Below are positions 20,226 through 28,340 of a stretch of 64,000 bases of DNA, one piece after another. The DNA comes from a virus: the IMG/VR virus record IMGVR_UViG_3300033144_003384, positions 19,757 through 83,756 of that record; one strand, written 5' to 3'. The position numbers and the translations under genes are program-made. Position 1 is the first letter of the stretch; every line of letters starts with the position of its first letter. A model generated the notes under the pieces. It did not search any database. It was not told where the DNA came from and saw only the letters and a list, made by a program, of their open reading frames with translations.

Positions 20226-20555
20226 ATGCCAGATGTCTTACATCTCTTCCCCGTCCCCGAAGAAGAAGCCTCCCCGGTGGACACCATCTTCGACCATTGG
20301 GTTGAAATCACGTGGCCCAAACGTGGCCCGCGTCCCCGCCTCACCGACCAACGCCGTCGCGCCATCAAGCGTGCCTTGAAGGACTACAAGCCTCAAGACT
20401 GTCTCGACGCAATCGACGGCATCATGCTGTCCGACTTCCACACGGGCCACAACAGCAGCGGAAAGAGGTACCTTGACATCGGGCTGATTTTGAGAGACGC
20501 AGAACACATCGAACGATTTGCCATGATGAAACACGAAGAAGGGGACCTTTGGTGA
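20226..20555 (+). CDS. Replication initiation-type helical protein
   Basis: 109 aa starting MPDVLHLFPVPEEEAS. The pattern IFDHW...LTDQRRRAIKRALKD...DAIDGIMLSDFHTG...YLDIGLILRDAEHI is common at the C-terminus of phage replication proteins (winged-helix or DnaD-like). It lies directly ahead of a helicase-loader-like gene and the primase-helicase, so a role in initiation or helicase recruitment is likely. Start at 20226, supported by the Shine-Dalgarno. Confidence 0.7.
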   Translation: MPDVLHLFPVPEEEASPVDTIFDHWVEITWPKRGPRPRLTDQRRRAIKRALKDYKPQDCLDAIDGIMLSDFHTGHNSSGKRYLDIGLILRDAEHIERFAMMKHEEGDLW

Positions 20556-20980
20556 CGAAGGAAGAGCTACAAGCGATCGTCGACCGCGTATCAATCAACT
20601 GGAATGTCTACGAGATGCCAACACGACGCAAAGGTGCTTACAAGGTTTGGTGGCATTTTCTTAGCGACCTCGACTTTGACCTTGTGTCAAAGTATGTTGA
20701 CGAACGCGCCCTGGCGGGCGACTACCCACCACGACCCGGAGACGTACGCGGCGAATTGATTTATCGCAAGACAGGTATCGCGCCGCCAACGAAACAAGCG
20801 TGGGTTGAGTTTCAAAAAGCTCGCAGCGACCTTGAGTCCGGGGTTGATCCCGGCAACCTCGACCCTATCGTAGCCAAAACGATGAAGGAGATGGGGCGGA
20901 ACAATCAGAGGGACGTGTTTTTTCGCCTGTACGACGACAACCGCGGGGAATATTTTGCCAATGAATTGGACAGCCGATGA
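20552..20980 (+). CDS. Helicase-loader-like small protein
   Basis: 142 aa from GTG 20552 in a GTGA overlap. The segment WWHFLSDLDFDLVSKYVDER...YPPRPGDVRG fits small phage proteins next to replicative helicases, possibly loaders. Inference rests mainly on position. Confidence 0.6.
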   Translation: MTKEELQAIVDRVSINWNVYEMPTRRKGAYKVWWHFLSDLDFDLVSKYVDERALAGDYPPRPGDVRGELIYRKTGIAPPTKQAWVEFQKARSDLESGVDPGNLDPIVAKTMKEMGRNNQRDVFFRLYDDNRGEYFANELDSR

Positions 20981-22659
20981 AAGGCATTCCTCCGTGGGCT
21001 GACGGAGTTTTCGATCGCTTCAAGGGTGTTAAGACTTCCGGCAACGGCTGGTCGGTCATATGTCCTGCTCACCCAGATTCACACCCGTCTATGTCGATCT
21101 CTATTGGTACCGATGGTGACAAGCTGATTTTCAATTGTCATCGTGGCTGCGCTGTTGACGATATTGTGAAGTCTGCCGGACTTGAAATGAAGGACTTGTG
21201 GAAGCCGGGCTCGTCTCGCGACCGGAAGAAAAAAGAGTGGATAGCCAATTACGACTATACCGACGCTGAGGGCAATTTGATCTTTCAGGTAACCCGCTGG
21301 ATCGAGGGCGACGGTCGTAAAACGTTCACGCAACGCAAGCCGACGAAGGCTGGTGGCTGGGAATATTCGACTACGGGTTTGAAGAAGCCGATTTACAGGT
21401 ATCCGCAGATCAAGTCCGCTATTGAGCAAGGTCTCCCGATCTATGTTGCCGAGGGTGAGAAGGACGTTGCAACGTTGGTGACTGCTGGGGTACAGGCAAC
21501 TTGCAACCCAGGCGGTGCCGGGTCGTGGCAAGCAAATCACACGAAAGCTTTAGCTAAGGCGTCTCAGGTGTTTATTGTGCCTGACCGTGATGCTGTAGGC
21601 ATGTCTCACGCAGCTCACATCAAGGGCGAATTAGAAGACCTAGATGTTGAGGTTCACGTTGTTGGTCCCCCTGAGGGTAACAAGGATGTGACGTGGTTCT
21701 TTGAGAACGCTGGCGGTTCGCTGGCTGGTCTTGTGAGCATTGAGCTGTCGGCAGAGAATCAGGACCCGTTTGTTGACATCTTGACAGAGCTTCGCAGCTT
21801 GTCTAAACAGAACATGGCGTTTGAGAAGAAGCTGCACCGTGCCCGCTCAATGCTTGATATTGCAGAGTTCGACCCTACGGATTATGGGCGGCTGGTGAAG
21901 TGGGAAGATTTCCTAAAAGAGGGAGTCGATGATTACGATTGGGTAATTCCGGGGTTGTTGGAACGGCAGGAACGCGTTATTGTGGTTGCTGCGGAGGGTG
22001 TCGGCAAGACGATGCTTGCGCGGCAAGTTGCACTAATGTCGTCTGCTGGCATTTCCCCGTTTCGTAAGGATTCGATGCCGAAGGTTGCGACGCTGTTTGT
22101 TGATTTGGAAAACCCTGAGCGGATCATTAAGCGTACGTCTGCGAAGATTTTGGAGCGCATTCGTTGGGTCAAGCCTGACGTTGGTCCGCTGGATGCTCAC
22201 CTTCTGGTGAAGCCAGATGGCTTGGATTTGCTAAAGTCTGAGGATCGTGTCCTGTTGGAGCGCATTGTTGCCCAAACTGAGCCCGACATTATCTTCCTCG
22301 GTCCGCTGTATAAGGCAATGGTTGATCCGGGTGGCCGTACTGCTGAGGCTGTGACGACTGAGGTTGCAAAGTTCTTCGACTATATCAGGGATCAGTACAA
22401 CTGTGCTTGGTGGTTAGAGCATCACGCTCCTTTGGGTTCGTCGGATTCTGGTCGTCCGCTTCGTCCGTTTGGTTCGTCGGTGTGGTCTCGTTGGTCGGAG
22501 TTTGGTATCGCGCTGGCTCCCGATCCGATGATTCACCATAGGTTTGAAGTGAAGCACTATCGTGGCCAACGTGATGAGCGAGAGTGGCCTGCTGCGTTGG
22601 TGCGTGGCGATATTTGGCCGTTTGAGGCTGAATGGGTTGACAGTCACGGCACGATTTAG
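20977..22659 (+). CDS. Bifunctional primase-helicase (zinc finger, TOPRIM, RecA-like ATPase)
   Basis: 560 aa. An N-terminal CHC2-like zinc finger (C29, H32, C52, C57 region), a TOPRIM fold (YVAEGEKD about 156, VPDRDAVG about 201), and a RepA/AAA_25-like ATPase (AEGVGKTM about 337-344, LFVDLENPE about 370, DIIFLGPL about 432). It should prime and unwind the phage fork. Followed after 180 nt by SSB. ATGA overlap with the previous gene. Confidence 0.88.
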   Translation: MKGIPPWADGVFDRFKGVKTSGNGWSVICPAHPDSHPSMSISIGTDGDKLIFNCHRGCAVDDIVKSAGLEMKDLWKPGSSRDRKKKEWIANYDYTDAEGNLIFQVTRWIEGDGRKTFTQRKPTKAGGWEYSTTGLKKPIYRYPQIKSAIEQGLPIYVAEGEKDVATLVTAGVQATCNPGGAGSWQANHTKALAKASQVFIVPDRDAVGMSHAAHIKGELEDLDVEVHVVGPPEGNKDVTWFFENAGGSLAGLVSIELSAENQDPFVDILTELRSLSKQNMAFEKKLHRARSMLDIAEFDPTDYGRLVKWEDFLKEGVDDYDWVIPGLLERQERVIVVAAEGVGKTMLARQVALMSSAGISPFRKDSMPKVATLFVDLENPERIIKRTSAKILERIRWVKPDVGPLDAHLLVKPDGLDLLKSEDRVLLERIVAQTEPDIIFLGPLYKAMVDPGGRTAEAVTTEVAKFFDYIRDQYNCAWWLEHHAPLGSSDSGRPLRPFGSSVWSRWSEFGIALAPDPMIHHRFEVKHYRGQRDEREWPAALVRGDIWPFEAEWVDSHGTI

Positions 22660-22664
22660 TATCC

Positions 22665-22765
22665 TTGCAGCAGGAGAGGCTCCTGACAAAGCCCAAGGCC
22701 CCGGATGCGTGTCCCCCCCGCAGGCATTCTGCGGCCGCCCCTTCTATCCTGTCAGGGGTCTCTTC
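22665..22765. other. Structured intergenic DNA between primase-helicase and SSB
   Basis: Contains CAGGAG-AGG-CTCCTG, a CCGCAG-GCATT-CTGCGG hairpin in a C-rich region, and a long-range CCTGACA...TGTCAGG pair. No gene. It may be a terminator/antiterminator or an origin; unproven. Confidence 0.45.
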
Positions 22766-22772
22766 TTCTGTC

Positions 22773-22800
22773 TTGACTTGTCTTGCCGAGTTGCTATAAT
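22773..22800 (+). promoter_or_regulatory. Promoter for SSB
   Basis: TTGACT, 16 bp, TATAAT. Confidence 0.8.
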
Positions 22801-22838
22801 GAACTCCTGTAAGGCTCTAGACGATTAGGAGTTAGCCG

Positions 22839-23249
22839 ATGAATTTGAGCCCAATTACGCTCGTAGGTAATGCAACTGCCGACCCCGAGGTCACTACGAC
22901 CCCAGCCGGACACAAGAAGGTCACCTTCTCCGTCGCTGTTGAGCACCGTTACAAGCAAGGGGAAGAGTGGGTATCGAAGCCTTCCTTCTTCAATGTTGTG
23001 ACGTGGCGTCAGACTGCCGACCGTGTCGAAATGCTGCTTGAGAAAGGTATGGGCGTCATCGTGACGGGCCGCCTTGATCAAAGATCGTGGGAGAATGACG
23101 AGGGCCAGAAGAGGTCATTCGTTGAGGTTGTTGCAGACAACGTTGCGATCAACGTGTGGACGGTTGATTCCGTTACGCGTCGTCAGCGTCAGTCTGCTCC
23201 TGCTGGTGCTTCCGCTCCCAGTGGTGCGCCCGCGGATTCGCCCTGGTAA
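22839..23249 (+). CDS. ssb: Single-stranded DNA-binding protein
   Basis: 136 aa OB-fold SSB: opening MNLSPITLVGNATADP, GHKKVTFSVAVEHRY strands, FFNVVTWRQTAD, and GMGVIVTGRLDQRSW. A proline/alanine-rich tail follows, ending DSPW rather than the usual acidic DDDLPF. TAGGAG before the ATG. Closed by the terminator at 23274-23300. Confidence 0.92.
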   Translation: MNLSPITLVGNATADPEVTTTPAGHKKVTFSVAVEHRYKQGEEWVSKPSFFNVVTWRQTADRVEMLLEKGMGVIVTGRLDQRSWENDEGQKRSFVEVVADNVAINVWTVDSVTRRQRQSAPAGASAPSGAPADSPW

Positions 23250-23273
23250 CGAGTCAGCTCGAATAGGGAATAA

Positions 23274-23300
23274 GGGGCCCCGTGAGGGCCCCTTCTCTTT
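23274..23300 (+). terminator. Terminator after SSB
   Basis: GGGGCCC-CGTGA-GGGCCCC followed by TTCTCTTT. Confidence 0.8.
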
Positions 23301-23315
23301 GCCCTCAGGGCACAC

Positions 23316-23344
23316 TTGACTTTTCTGTAAATTTGGGCTACAAT
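23316..23344 (+). promoter_or_regulatory. Promoter for the LPXTG protein
   Basis: TTGACT, 17 bp, TACAAT; leadered with GTAGGGAGAG. Confidence 0.8.
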
Positions 23345-23381
23345 ACGTAGCAAGGACGCCACAGAAAGTAGGGAGAGACAC

Positions 23382-24101
23382 ATGAGAAGGTATTTGCTAT
23401 TAGGGGCAGCGATCTTGGCGATAGTCGTATCGACTTTGCCCGTGTTGGCTGCGACCACGGAAGAATGCCGGGGATACAGCAACCACAGTGGGGAAATTCC
23501 CGGTCGTTATGACGTTGCTTACTTCTTTGAAAATGGTCACAACAACAATGAGTGGATCGGCCCTATCGTCGTTCCGGATGGTGGGCTGAGCTATCCGCCA
23601 CCTACCGGACGTAGGTCGTGGGACACAGTCAAAAAGTGCTACGTCACGGTGACAACCACGACCACCACCGAACCGCCAACTACGACGACGACGGTGTCGG
23701 ACACGACCACCACCGAACCGCCAACCACTACGACGACAGAACCACCGACAACCACAACAACAGTGCCGAACACAACAACTACAACGGTGCCGGACACAAC
23801 AACAACAACAACAACAGTGCCGAACACAACTACGACGACGGAATCGCCAACGACCACAACAGTTCCCGATACGACCACAACGACAGACCCGCCAGCGACT
23901 ACCACAACGATTCTTCCCGAGAAATGTGATGACGGTCTTGTTGTGAACGCCAACGGGGAGTGCGAACTCCCGGCAACAGGTTCGCCAGACATGAGCCTTT
24001 GGGCAGGGGTCGGCATGGTTGCCCTTTTGGTTGGAATATTGCTTCTAGCCTTGGGACGCAACAGGAGACTCAGCGAACAAGAACGGGTTGACATTACGTA
24101 A
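23382..24101 (+). CDS. LPXTG cell-wall-anchored protein, Thr-rich
   Basis: 239 aa with a signal peptide (RRYLLLGAAILAIVVS), a globular part with cysteines (about 29-88), a Thr-rich low-complexity stalk (about 90-185) built of TTTTT, TVPNTTTTT and EPP units, then a C-terminal LPATG (near 206), membrane helix and RNRR stop. This is the layout of proteins that host sortase links to peptidoglycan, so the phage probably displays this on its host surface, perhaps to block superinfection. A small-RNA promoter starts inside its 3' end. Confidence 0.85.
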   Translation: MRRYLLLGAAILAIVVSTLPVLAATTEECRGYSNHSGEIPGRYDVAYFFENGHNNNEWIGPIVVPDGGLSYPPPTGRRSWDTVKKCYVTVTTTTTTEPPTTTTTVSDTTTTEPPTTTTTEPPTTTTTVPNTTTTTVPDTTTTTTTVPNTTTTTESPTTTTVPDTTTTTDPPATTTTILPEKCDDGLVVNANGECELPATGSPDMSLWAGVGMVALLVGILLLALGRNRRLSEQERVDIT

Positions 24102-24116
24102 CTTGCTTGCTATGCT
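24088..24116 (+). promoter_or_regulatory. Promoter inside the LPXTG gene
   Basis: TTGACA, 17 bp, TATGCT, overlapping the last 14 nt of the 23382-24101 gene. No start codon follows before the hairpin at 24180-24205. Confidence 0.7.
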
Positions 24117-24122
24117 AGAGAC

Positions 24123-24205
24123 AAGCACCTAACGGTGTGGGTGAGTCCCAGTGACTGATCCTCCTTTCTCGGAAGCGGAGGGGCCTTAGCGGGCCCCTTC
24201 TTCCG
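24123..24205 (+). ncRNA. Candidate phage small RNA
   Basis: About 80 nt from the predicted start to the terminator, with no ATG-led frame. It folds into CACC-TAAC-GGTG, GGG-TGAGT-CCC, CCTCC...GGAGG and the GGGGCC-TTAGC-GGGCCCC terminator. Might instead be a leader for 24238, but that gene has its own -10 box. Confidence 0.5.
24180..24205 (+). terminator. Terminator of the candidate small RNA
   Basis: GGGGCC/GGGCCCC hairpin then TTCTTCC. Confidence 0.7.
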
Positions 24206-24237
24206 TTCCGGGGTATTTACGGCTAGACTGCACGATT

Positions 24238-25197
24238 ATGCAATCCTGGCTAACACACGCAGAATCATGGCCTGCCGTAAACGCTCGCGGCGGTGCTATC
24301 AATGGAACTCCATTTCAAGAAGGCCCTACTCGCGTTGCCGTAGACACTTCGAACGCCGTCTCCGTACGGATAGCCGCACTGTCTTATGGCGAGAGCGGAC
24401 GAGTACCGCACTTCACACTTGACGCAACCACGGAAACCGTGGCACAACATCTCGACATTCAGCTTGCTCCCGTGAGTGTTACTGATTTTCCGGTTGAGCC
24501 CCACAGGTTCGGTCACAACATTTGGGTTACTGTCCTTACTCCCGCAGGGGAAACGCCTACAGCGAAAGAGTCAATGTGGCTGGGTGGCGAAGTCGCGAAA
24601 ATCGCAGCCGCCGCAGGCTCGCTCACCGAGCTGTATAGTGGCGATCCGATGGGTGTCGGCGAATGGTTGCGATTCGAAGGAGTTGCGTTTACTTCCGAAG
24701 TTCCACTCACGCATGCAAGCGATACGCGTGTCGACAAGGACATGTTCCTCCTCGGTCTTTATGGCAGTCCCGTTGCCTCGGGATTTGAGATTTCAGACGA
24801 AGACATTTCGCCTACTGTCGCCCAAACTTTGGAAGAAATCGAAAACGGTGACGTTACTACTGTTACGTCGATCGAAGAGTTCAGGGCTGCGCTCGATGAT
24901 GTTGATACGATCGAGACGGAGACGATCATGGTCACCCCGGTAGTCAACGAACCAACTGCTGTTGCGACAAACGAAGAGACTGTTCTCGGCAAATTCCCTG
25001 GTCGCAAAGTCCAAGTTGGGTCCGGCGGCAAAGCGGTTGCCACCATGAAAGAAGCATTCGGCTTAGGCAAAGGCAAGTTCGATGAAGAGCTTGAAGATCA
25101 CGTAAAGATGATTCAGGAACTGGCTGATCTTCACGTGGACGGCGTGGTAGATTCTGACACCTGGGCAGCAATTGACACACACCTCCTGGAGGAGTAA
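24238..25197 (+). CDS. Protein with C-terminal peptidoglycan-binding domain
   Basis: 319 aa. The N-terminal 240 residues are beta-rich and unrecognised. The C-terminal 80 residues (VQVGSGGKAVATMKEA...DGVVDSDTWAAI) fit the PG_binding_1 repeat. A TAGACT box ends 8 nt before the ATG, so it may be leaderless. It opens the lysis cassette and may help position the endolysin or be a structural wall-binding protein. Confidence 0.7.
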   Translation: MQSWLTHAESWPAVNARGGAINGTPFQEGPTRVAVDTSNAVSVRIAALSYGESGRVPHFTLDATTETVAQHLDIQLAPVSVTDFPVEPHRFGHNIWVTVLTPAGETPTAKESMWLGGEVAKIAAAAGSLTELYSGDPMGVGEWLRFEGVAFTSEVPLTHASDTRVDKDMFLLGLYGSPVASGFEISDEDISPTVAQTLEEIENGDVTTVTSIEEFRAALDDVDTIETETIMVTPVVNEPTAVATNEETVLGKFPGRKVQVGSGGKAVATMKEAFGLGKGKFDEELEDHVKMIQELADLHVDGVVDSDTWAAIDTHLLEE

Positions 25198-25199
25198 TC

Positions 25200-25352
25200 G
25201 TGGAAAAGGAATACGACTATTTGAACCCTCCCCCCGAGGGCATTCCTGCTGATCCTCTGCCTGCCTGGAAGCAGGAGGGAGAAGCAGATGACACGGAGAA
25301 ATGGGACTGGTCGGACACGCCGCCTAACCCAACAGAAGGGAGGGCCGAGTAA
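25200..25352 (+). CDS. Small acidic Pro/Trp-rich protein, 50 aa
   Basis: GTG start 3 nt after the previous stop, behind CTGGAGGAG. Begins VEKEYDYLNPPPEGIP; acidic with several Trp. TAATG link to the endolysin. Role unknown. Confidence 0.7.
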   Translation: MEKEYDYLNPPPEGIPADPLPAWKQEGEADDTEKWDWSDTPPNPTEGRAE

Positions 25353-26356
25353 TGGGTTACGAACACTCTTCACTTCTTTGGCTTCCCGACGCAATGCGTG
25401 CCGAGGGTCTGAACGTAATTGAACTCGATGGCTGGAAAGAGAACGAGCAGGGCTACTACTGGTCACGCCTTCGCGAGAGTGACGGCAGGCAGGTTCACGA
25501 CGGCTACATCGGCGATCCTCGTGGCTGGGTTTGGCACCACACGGCCACAAACGGATACACCCCATTTGTGAAAAACGGCCTGGGCCAGACGAAGGCAAAT
25601 ATTTTCATGGGCATGTGGCAGGGTGGATCGAACTACAGGCTGTACAACAGTGATGCCGGGCAGCCGACCGCTGTCATTGTCTCGGCTGGCCCCTCTGATT
25701 ACAGCAACGGATCGGGATATAAGCCAGTGCTTATAGATCACGTTGAAGCCGACATAAGGTTCTACGGTCCCCAGAAGAATTCAGACTCGTATCCGAAGTT
25801 CTACGGAAACCGCTTTATGGGTGGCACCGAAATCGTTCACCCCGGTAACGGAAGTCCCGTAAACCAAGGCGTGTTCCGTATGGCCTACATTACGGCGTCG
25901 CTTCTTTCAGAACATTACGAGTGGTCGATTTATCGAAACATCGGCCACCTGGACTGGAGTCGCAGAAAAATTGATCCAAGATTTGAACAGGGTTCGCCCT
26001 ACACGATGGGCCTATTCCAAGACGCGGCAGAAGGCTTCACAGCCGGAACAGTTACACCGCCACCAACAGAACCAATTCCACCCCCGACAGGAGACTACGA
26101 GATGCATACAGTCGTGAGAGGCGACGGGTACAACAGCAAGGGCACGGCAGAGAAGCGCCCTACGGTGAAGGCAGCACAGCTGATGCTTGCCCACTGGGGC
26201 TTCGCTGACAAGAGGTCCGAAGACGGTACTTGCGCAGCAGATGGCATTTTCGGTTCTGGTACGGAGTCCGCAGCCAAGAACTTCCAGGTCGCCAAGGGCC
26301 TCGTTGTTGACGGCAAGGTCGGTCCGGTTACCTGGGCACAACTAGAAAGCTGGTAA
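25352..26356 (+). CDS. Endolysin: N-acetylmuramoyl-L-alanine amidase
   Basis: 334 aa. Amidase_2-type domain with zinc ligands in WHHTA (H62/H63) and GHLDW (H199) and the catalytic K/D in SRRKIDP. A proline-rich linker (about 235-250) leads to a PG-binding domain (about 255-334). Cleaves the amide bond between glycan and peptide of host cell wall. Followed by the holin-like genes. Confidence 0.9.
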   Translation: MGYEHSSLLWLPDAMRAEGLNVIELDGWKENEQGYYWSRLRESDGRQVHDGYIGDPRGWVWHHTATNGYTPFVKNGLGQTKANIFMGMWQGGSNYRLYNSDAGQPTAVIVSAGPSDYSNGSGYKPVLIDHVEADIRFYGPQKNSDSYPKFYGNRFMGGTEIVHPGNGSPVNQGVFRMAYITASLLSEHYEWSIYRNIGHLDWSRRKIDPRFEQGSPYTMGLFQDAAEGFTAGTVTPPPTEPIPPPTGDYEMHTVVRGDGYNSKGTAEKRPTVKAAQLMLAHWGFADKRSEDGTCAADGIFGSGTESAAKNFQVAKGLVVDGKVGPVTWAQLESW

Positions 26357-26363
26357 TCCCGAC

Positions 26364-26696
26364 ATGTGGGGAACTGGGCTCAGGCTGGTAGTTGCCTTTG
26401 CGTGGCTGACGGCTGGCTTTGTTTATTGGCGCGCCTATCGGTTCGAAACCACCACGGTATTCCGTCCCATGCGAATATATGCAGTTGGGGTGTCCTTTGC
26501 GTGGGGAATCTGGGAAGGGTACATCGGGATATATGGCGGGCTCTTGGGGCACGACCTTCCCGAAGCGGTGAAAAATGGGTCGATTACTCTCGGCTTACTG
26601 GTCTCTACGGTGGCATACTTCTTGTTGGCTGGGTACATTACCCACAGGGTCGTACAGGCTTACTTCCCTCCCGACATGGAGGACGATGATAGCTAG
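26364..26696 (+). CDS. Holin-like membrane protein, 110 aa
   Basis: Three hydrophobic helices with short loops (about 7-25, 38-58, 72-95) and an acidic tail. Just after the endolysin; no clear Shine-Dalgarno. Candidate holin or pinholin. Confidence 0.65.
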   Translation: MWGTGLRLVVAFAWLTAGFVYWRAYRFETTTVFRPMRIYAVGVSFAWGIWEGYIGIYGGLLGHDLPEAVKNGSITLGLLVSTVAYFLLAGYITHRVVQAYFPPDMEDDDS

Positions 26697-27136
26697 TGTT
26701 GGAACAATTTGGCGATCAGCTAATAGCCGTAGTTGTCGCACTCGTCGGTCTTGGCGGTGCGGCTTTTGTCGGACGTTCTACCAATCGCAAACTCGATCGT
26801 GAGGGTGCCGACGCAATCTCGCGTGCCGCGGTGCAGCTTGTCGATCCACTAGAGCAACGCCTCGACAGGTCGGACAGCGAGAACGAGGGGCTTCGCATGA
26901 GGATTACCGCCCTTGAGGCAGAGGCCAGAGACCTCGAAACATTCCGATTTGAGAATCAGCACTTGCGTGAACGCGTGAAGTATTTGGAGATGCAAGTTGA
27001 TCTCTTGAGGGAGCGCGCCGACTATCGTGAGGAGTTGGAAAGGGCAATGGCTTCCGCCAAGGAAGAGATTGTTCTGCTCAGGGATCAGATTAGGTCTTTG
27101 GGCCATGACCCGGTAACCGAACAAGGGACTGATTGA
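26696..27136 (+). CDS. Membrane-anchored coiled-coil protein
   Basis: 146 aa from a GTG overlapping the previous stop. One N-terminal membrane helix (IAVVVALVGLGGAAF) then about 110 residues of charged coiled coil. Possibly a spanin-like or holin-partner protein. Confidence 0.65.
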   Translation: MLEQFGDQLIAVVVALVGLGGAAFVGRSTNRKLDREGADAISRAAVQLVDPLEQRLDRSDSENEGLRMRITALEAEARDLETFRFENQHLRERVKYLEMQVDLLRERADYREELERAMASAKEEIVLLRDQIRSLGHDPVTEQGTD

Positions 27137-27387
27137 TGTCAGACTTCGTAATTGCTCAGATTCGGACATATGTTCCGATGGGCGTTGGGATGCTTTTGTC
27201 TTGGTTGGTCGCCCAAGGAATGCTCGATGAGGCAACTTCTATGGAAGCTGTCGCAGCGATTTCCGCTGGCTTGACTGCCGTTCTCGGTGGTCTCTACTAC
27301 TTTGTTGTCAGGATGGCAGCGAAGAGGTGGCCAGGCGTGGGTGTCCTTCTTGGATATAACAAAGCTCCTGCATACACAGAAGAGTAA
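27136..27387 (+). CDS. Holin candidate, 83 aa
   Basis: Two hydrophobic helices (GVGMLLSWLVAQG and AGLTAVLGGLYYFVV), small and basic at the end: usual for small holins. TGATG overlap with the previous gene. Confidence 0.7.
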   Translation: MSDFVIAQIRTYVPMGVGMLLSWLVAQGMLDEATSMEAVAAISAGLTAVLGGLYYFVVRMAAKRWPGVGVLLGYNKAPAYTEE

Positions 27388-27397
27388 CGCTAGGAGG

Positions 27398-27425
27398 TGG
27401 CGGATTTGTTGGGGCTTCGGCCTCA
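27398..27425. terminator. Bidirectional hairpin
   Basis: GGGGC-TTCG-GCCTC with T-runs on both sides; ends the lysis cassette and the 27620-27423 gene. Confidence 0.55.
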
Positions 27426-27620
27426 GCTTTTCCGTCTCCTTTTCCGTTTCGGGATAGCTGGCTTGAGGTCTTCGTGACGGTAGAACCTGCTGCGTCCGTC
27501 GTTGTCTAGTAATTGGTATCCAGTTAGCGCACCGTCTTTTTCGATGAAGCGCATGATGGTCATGATGCGATTGCTTCCGTCTTTTGCTTTGACCTTGTCC
27601 CCCGGTACGAACGTGTTCAT
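27423..27620 (-). CDS. KOW/Hypothetical small basic protein, 65 aa
   Basis: Starts MNTFVPGDKVKAKDGS; the pattern resembles a KOW or SH3-like motif, then an Arg/Lys-rich tail. Leaderless start 7 nt after TAGGGT; in-frame GTG codons at 27626/27629 are alternatives. Confidence 0.6.
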   Translation of the reverse strand: MNTFVPGDKVKAKDGSNRIMTIMRFIEKDGALTGYQLLDNDGRSRFYRHEDLKPAIPKRKRRRKS

Positions 27621-27627
27621 GAACACC

Positions 27628-27656
27628 ACCCTACCATAGTGTCAAGGAATTGTCAA
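27628..27656 (-). promoter_or_regulatory. Leaderless promoter for 27620
   Basis: TTGACA, 17 bp, TAGGGT. The spacer contains CCTTGAC, and the whole element resembles the promoter at 30451-30479. Confidence 0.7.
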
Positions 27657-27971
27657 GCCGTTCGGTTCTTCGGGAACATCAGCGGGTTCGTAATTGAGGA
27701 CGAATCCGGCACGCTCCATCGTCTCCATAGCTTCGGCCAGTTCTTCCTCTGTTGGGGGGCTCCCGAGTTCCAGAAGCTCGTCCATGGTTTTCAGTACGTC
27801 ATCGACCTTGTCGCTGACTTCTTCAAGTAAGCCTTTCACATCTGCTGGCGTTGTGGTGATCCTCAGCCAGTTCAAGATTGGGCTCCTTGCGAACTTCAGG
27901 ATTATGGCGAGGGCAGCAAGCAGGGCGGCTACGGTGACGAGCCCGCTTGATAGCGAGTTTAGGAGTTCCAT
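27642..27971 (-). CDS. Membrane-anchored helical protein, 109 aa
   Basis: Starts MELLNSLSSGLVTVAA behind GGAAAGG. One membrane helix, then acidic coiled-coil sequence. Its last residues reach into the 27628-27656 promoter. Role unknown. Confidence 0.65.
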   Translation of the reverse strand: MELLNSLSSGLVTVAALLAALAIILKFARSPILNWLRITTTPADVKGLLEEVSDKVDDVLKTMDELLELGSPPTEEELAEAMETMERAGFVLNYEPADVPEEPNGLTIP

Positions 27972-27996
27972 TTGCGCAAGCCTTTCCAGTGGGTTA

Positions 27997-28302
27997 TCAA
28001 GCTTCTTGGCCGAATTCGGTGAGGGCTCCGCCGAGCCCATGGGCTGAATCAAGGTGCAGGATGTACAGGTCTGCGACAATCTCCCACATAGCCGCTACGT
28101 CTTCCCTGACTTCGTGTTTCGATACGATTTCTCCGCATCCGATGTATTCCTCGATGGAGCCGTTTGTTCTTTCGATTGCTATGCGTTCGCCTGCTTCGCA
28201 TCGCAAGGTAACCGTGCTGCCTGCCGTGACCGGAAAGGAACTTTCGTACTCCTTGGCCATTGTGTCGCGGATGTAATTGATCTCTTCTCTGGTCAAACTC
28301 AT
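27997..28302 (-). CDS. Hypothetical protein, 101 aa
   Basis: Starts MSLTREEINYIRDTM; acidic, mixed helix/strand. Part of the minus operon from 30444. No clear Shine-Dalgarno. Confidence 0.6.
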   Translation of the reverse strand: MSLTREEINYIRDTMAKEYESSFPVTAGSTVTLRCEAGERIAIERTNGSIEEYIGCGEIVSKHEVREDVAAMWEIVADLYILHLDSAHGLGGALTEFGQEA

Positions 28303-28340
28303 CGTATTAACAGGCTAGCCGCAGGGATTGCAACCGAGGC

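Noticed and set aside
23639-24094. Minus-strand 151-aa Val-rich frame
   Set aside because: It is the mirror of the Thr-rich stalk of the LPXTG gene; valine runs come from the reversed ACC/ACA codons.
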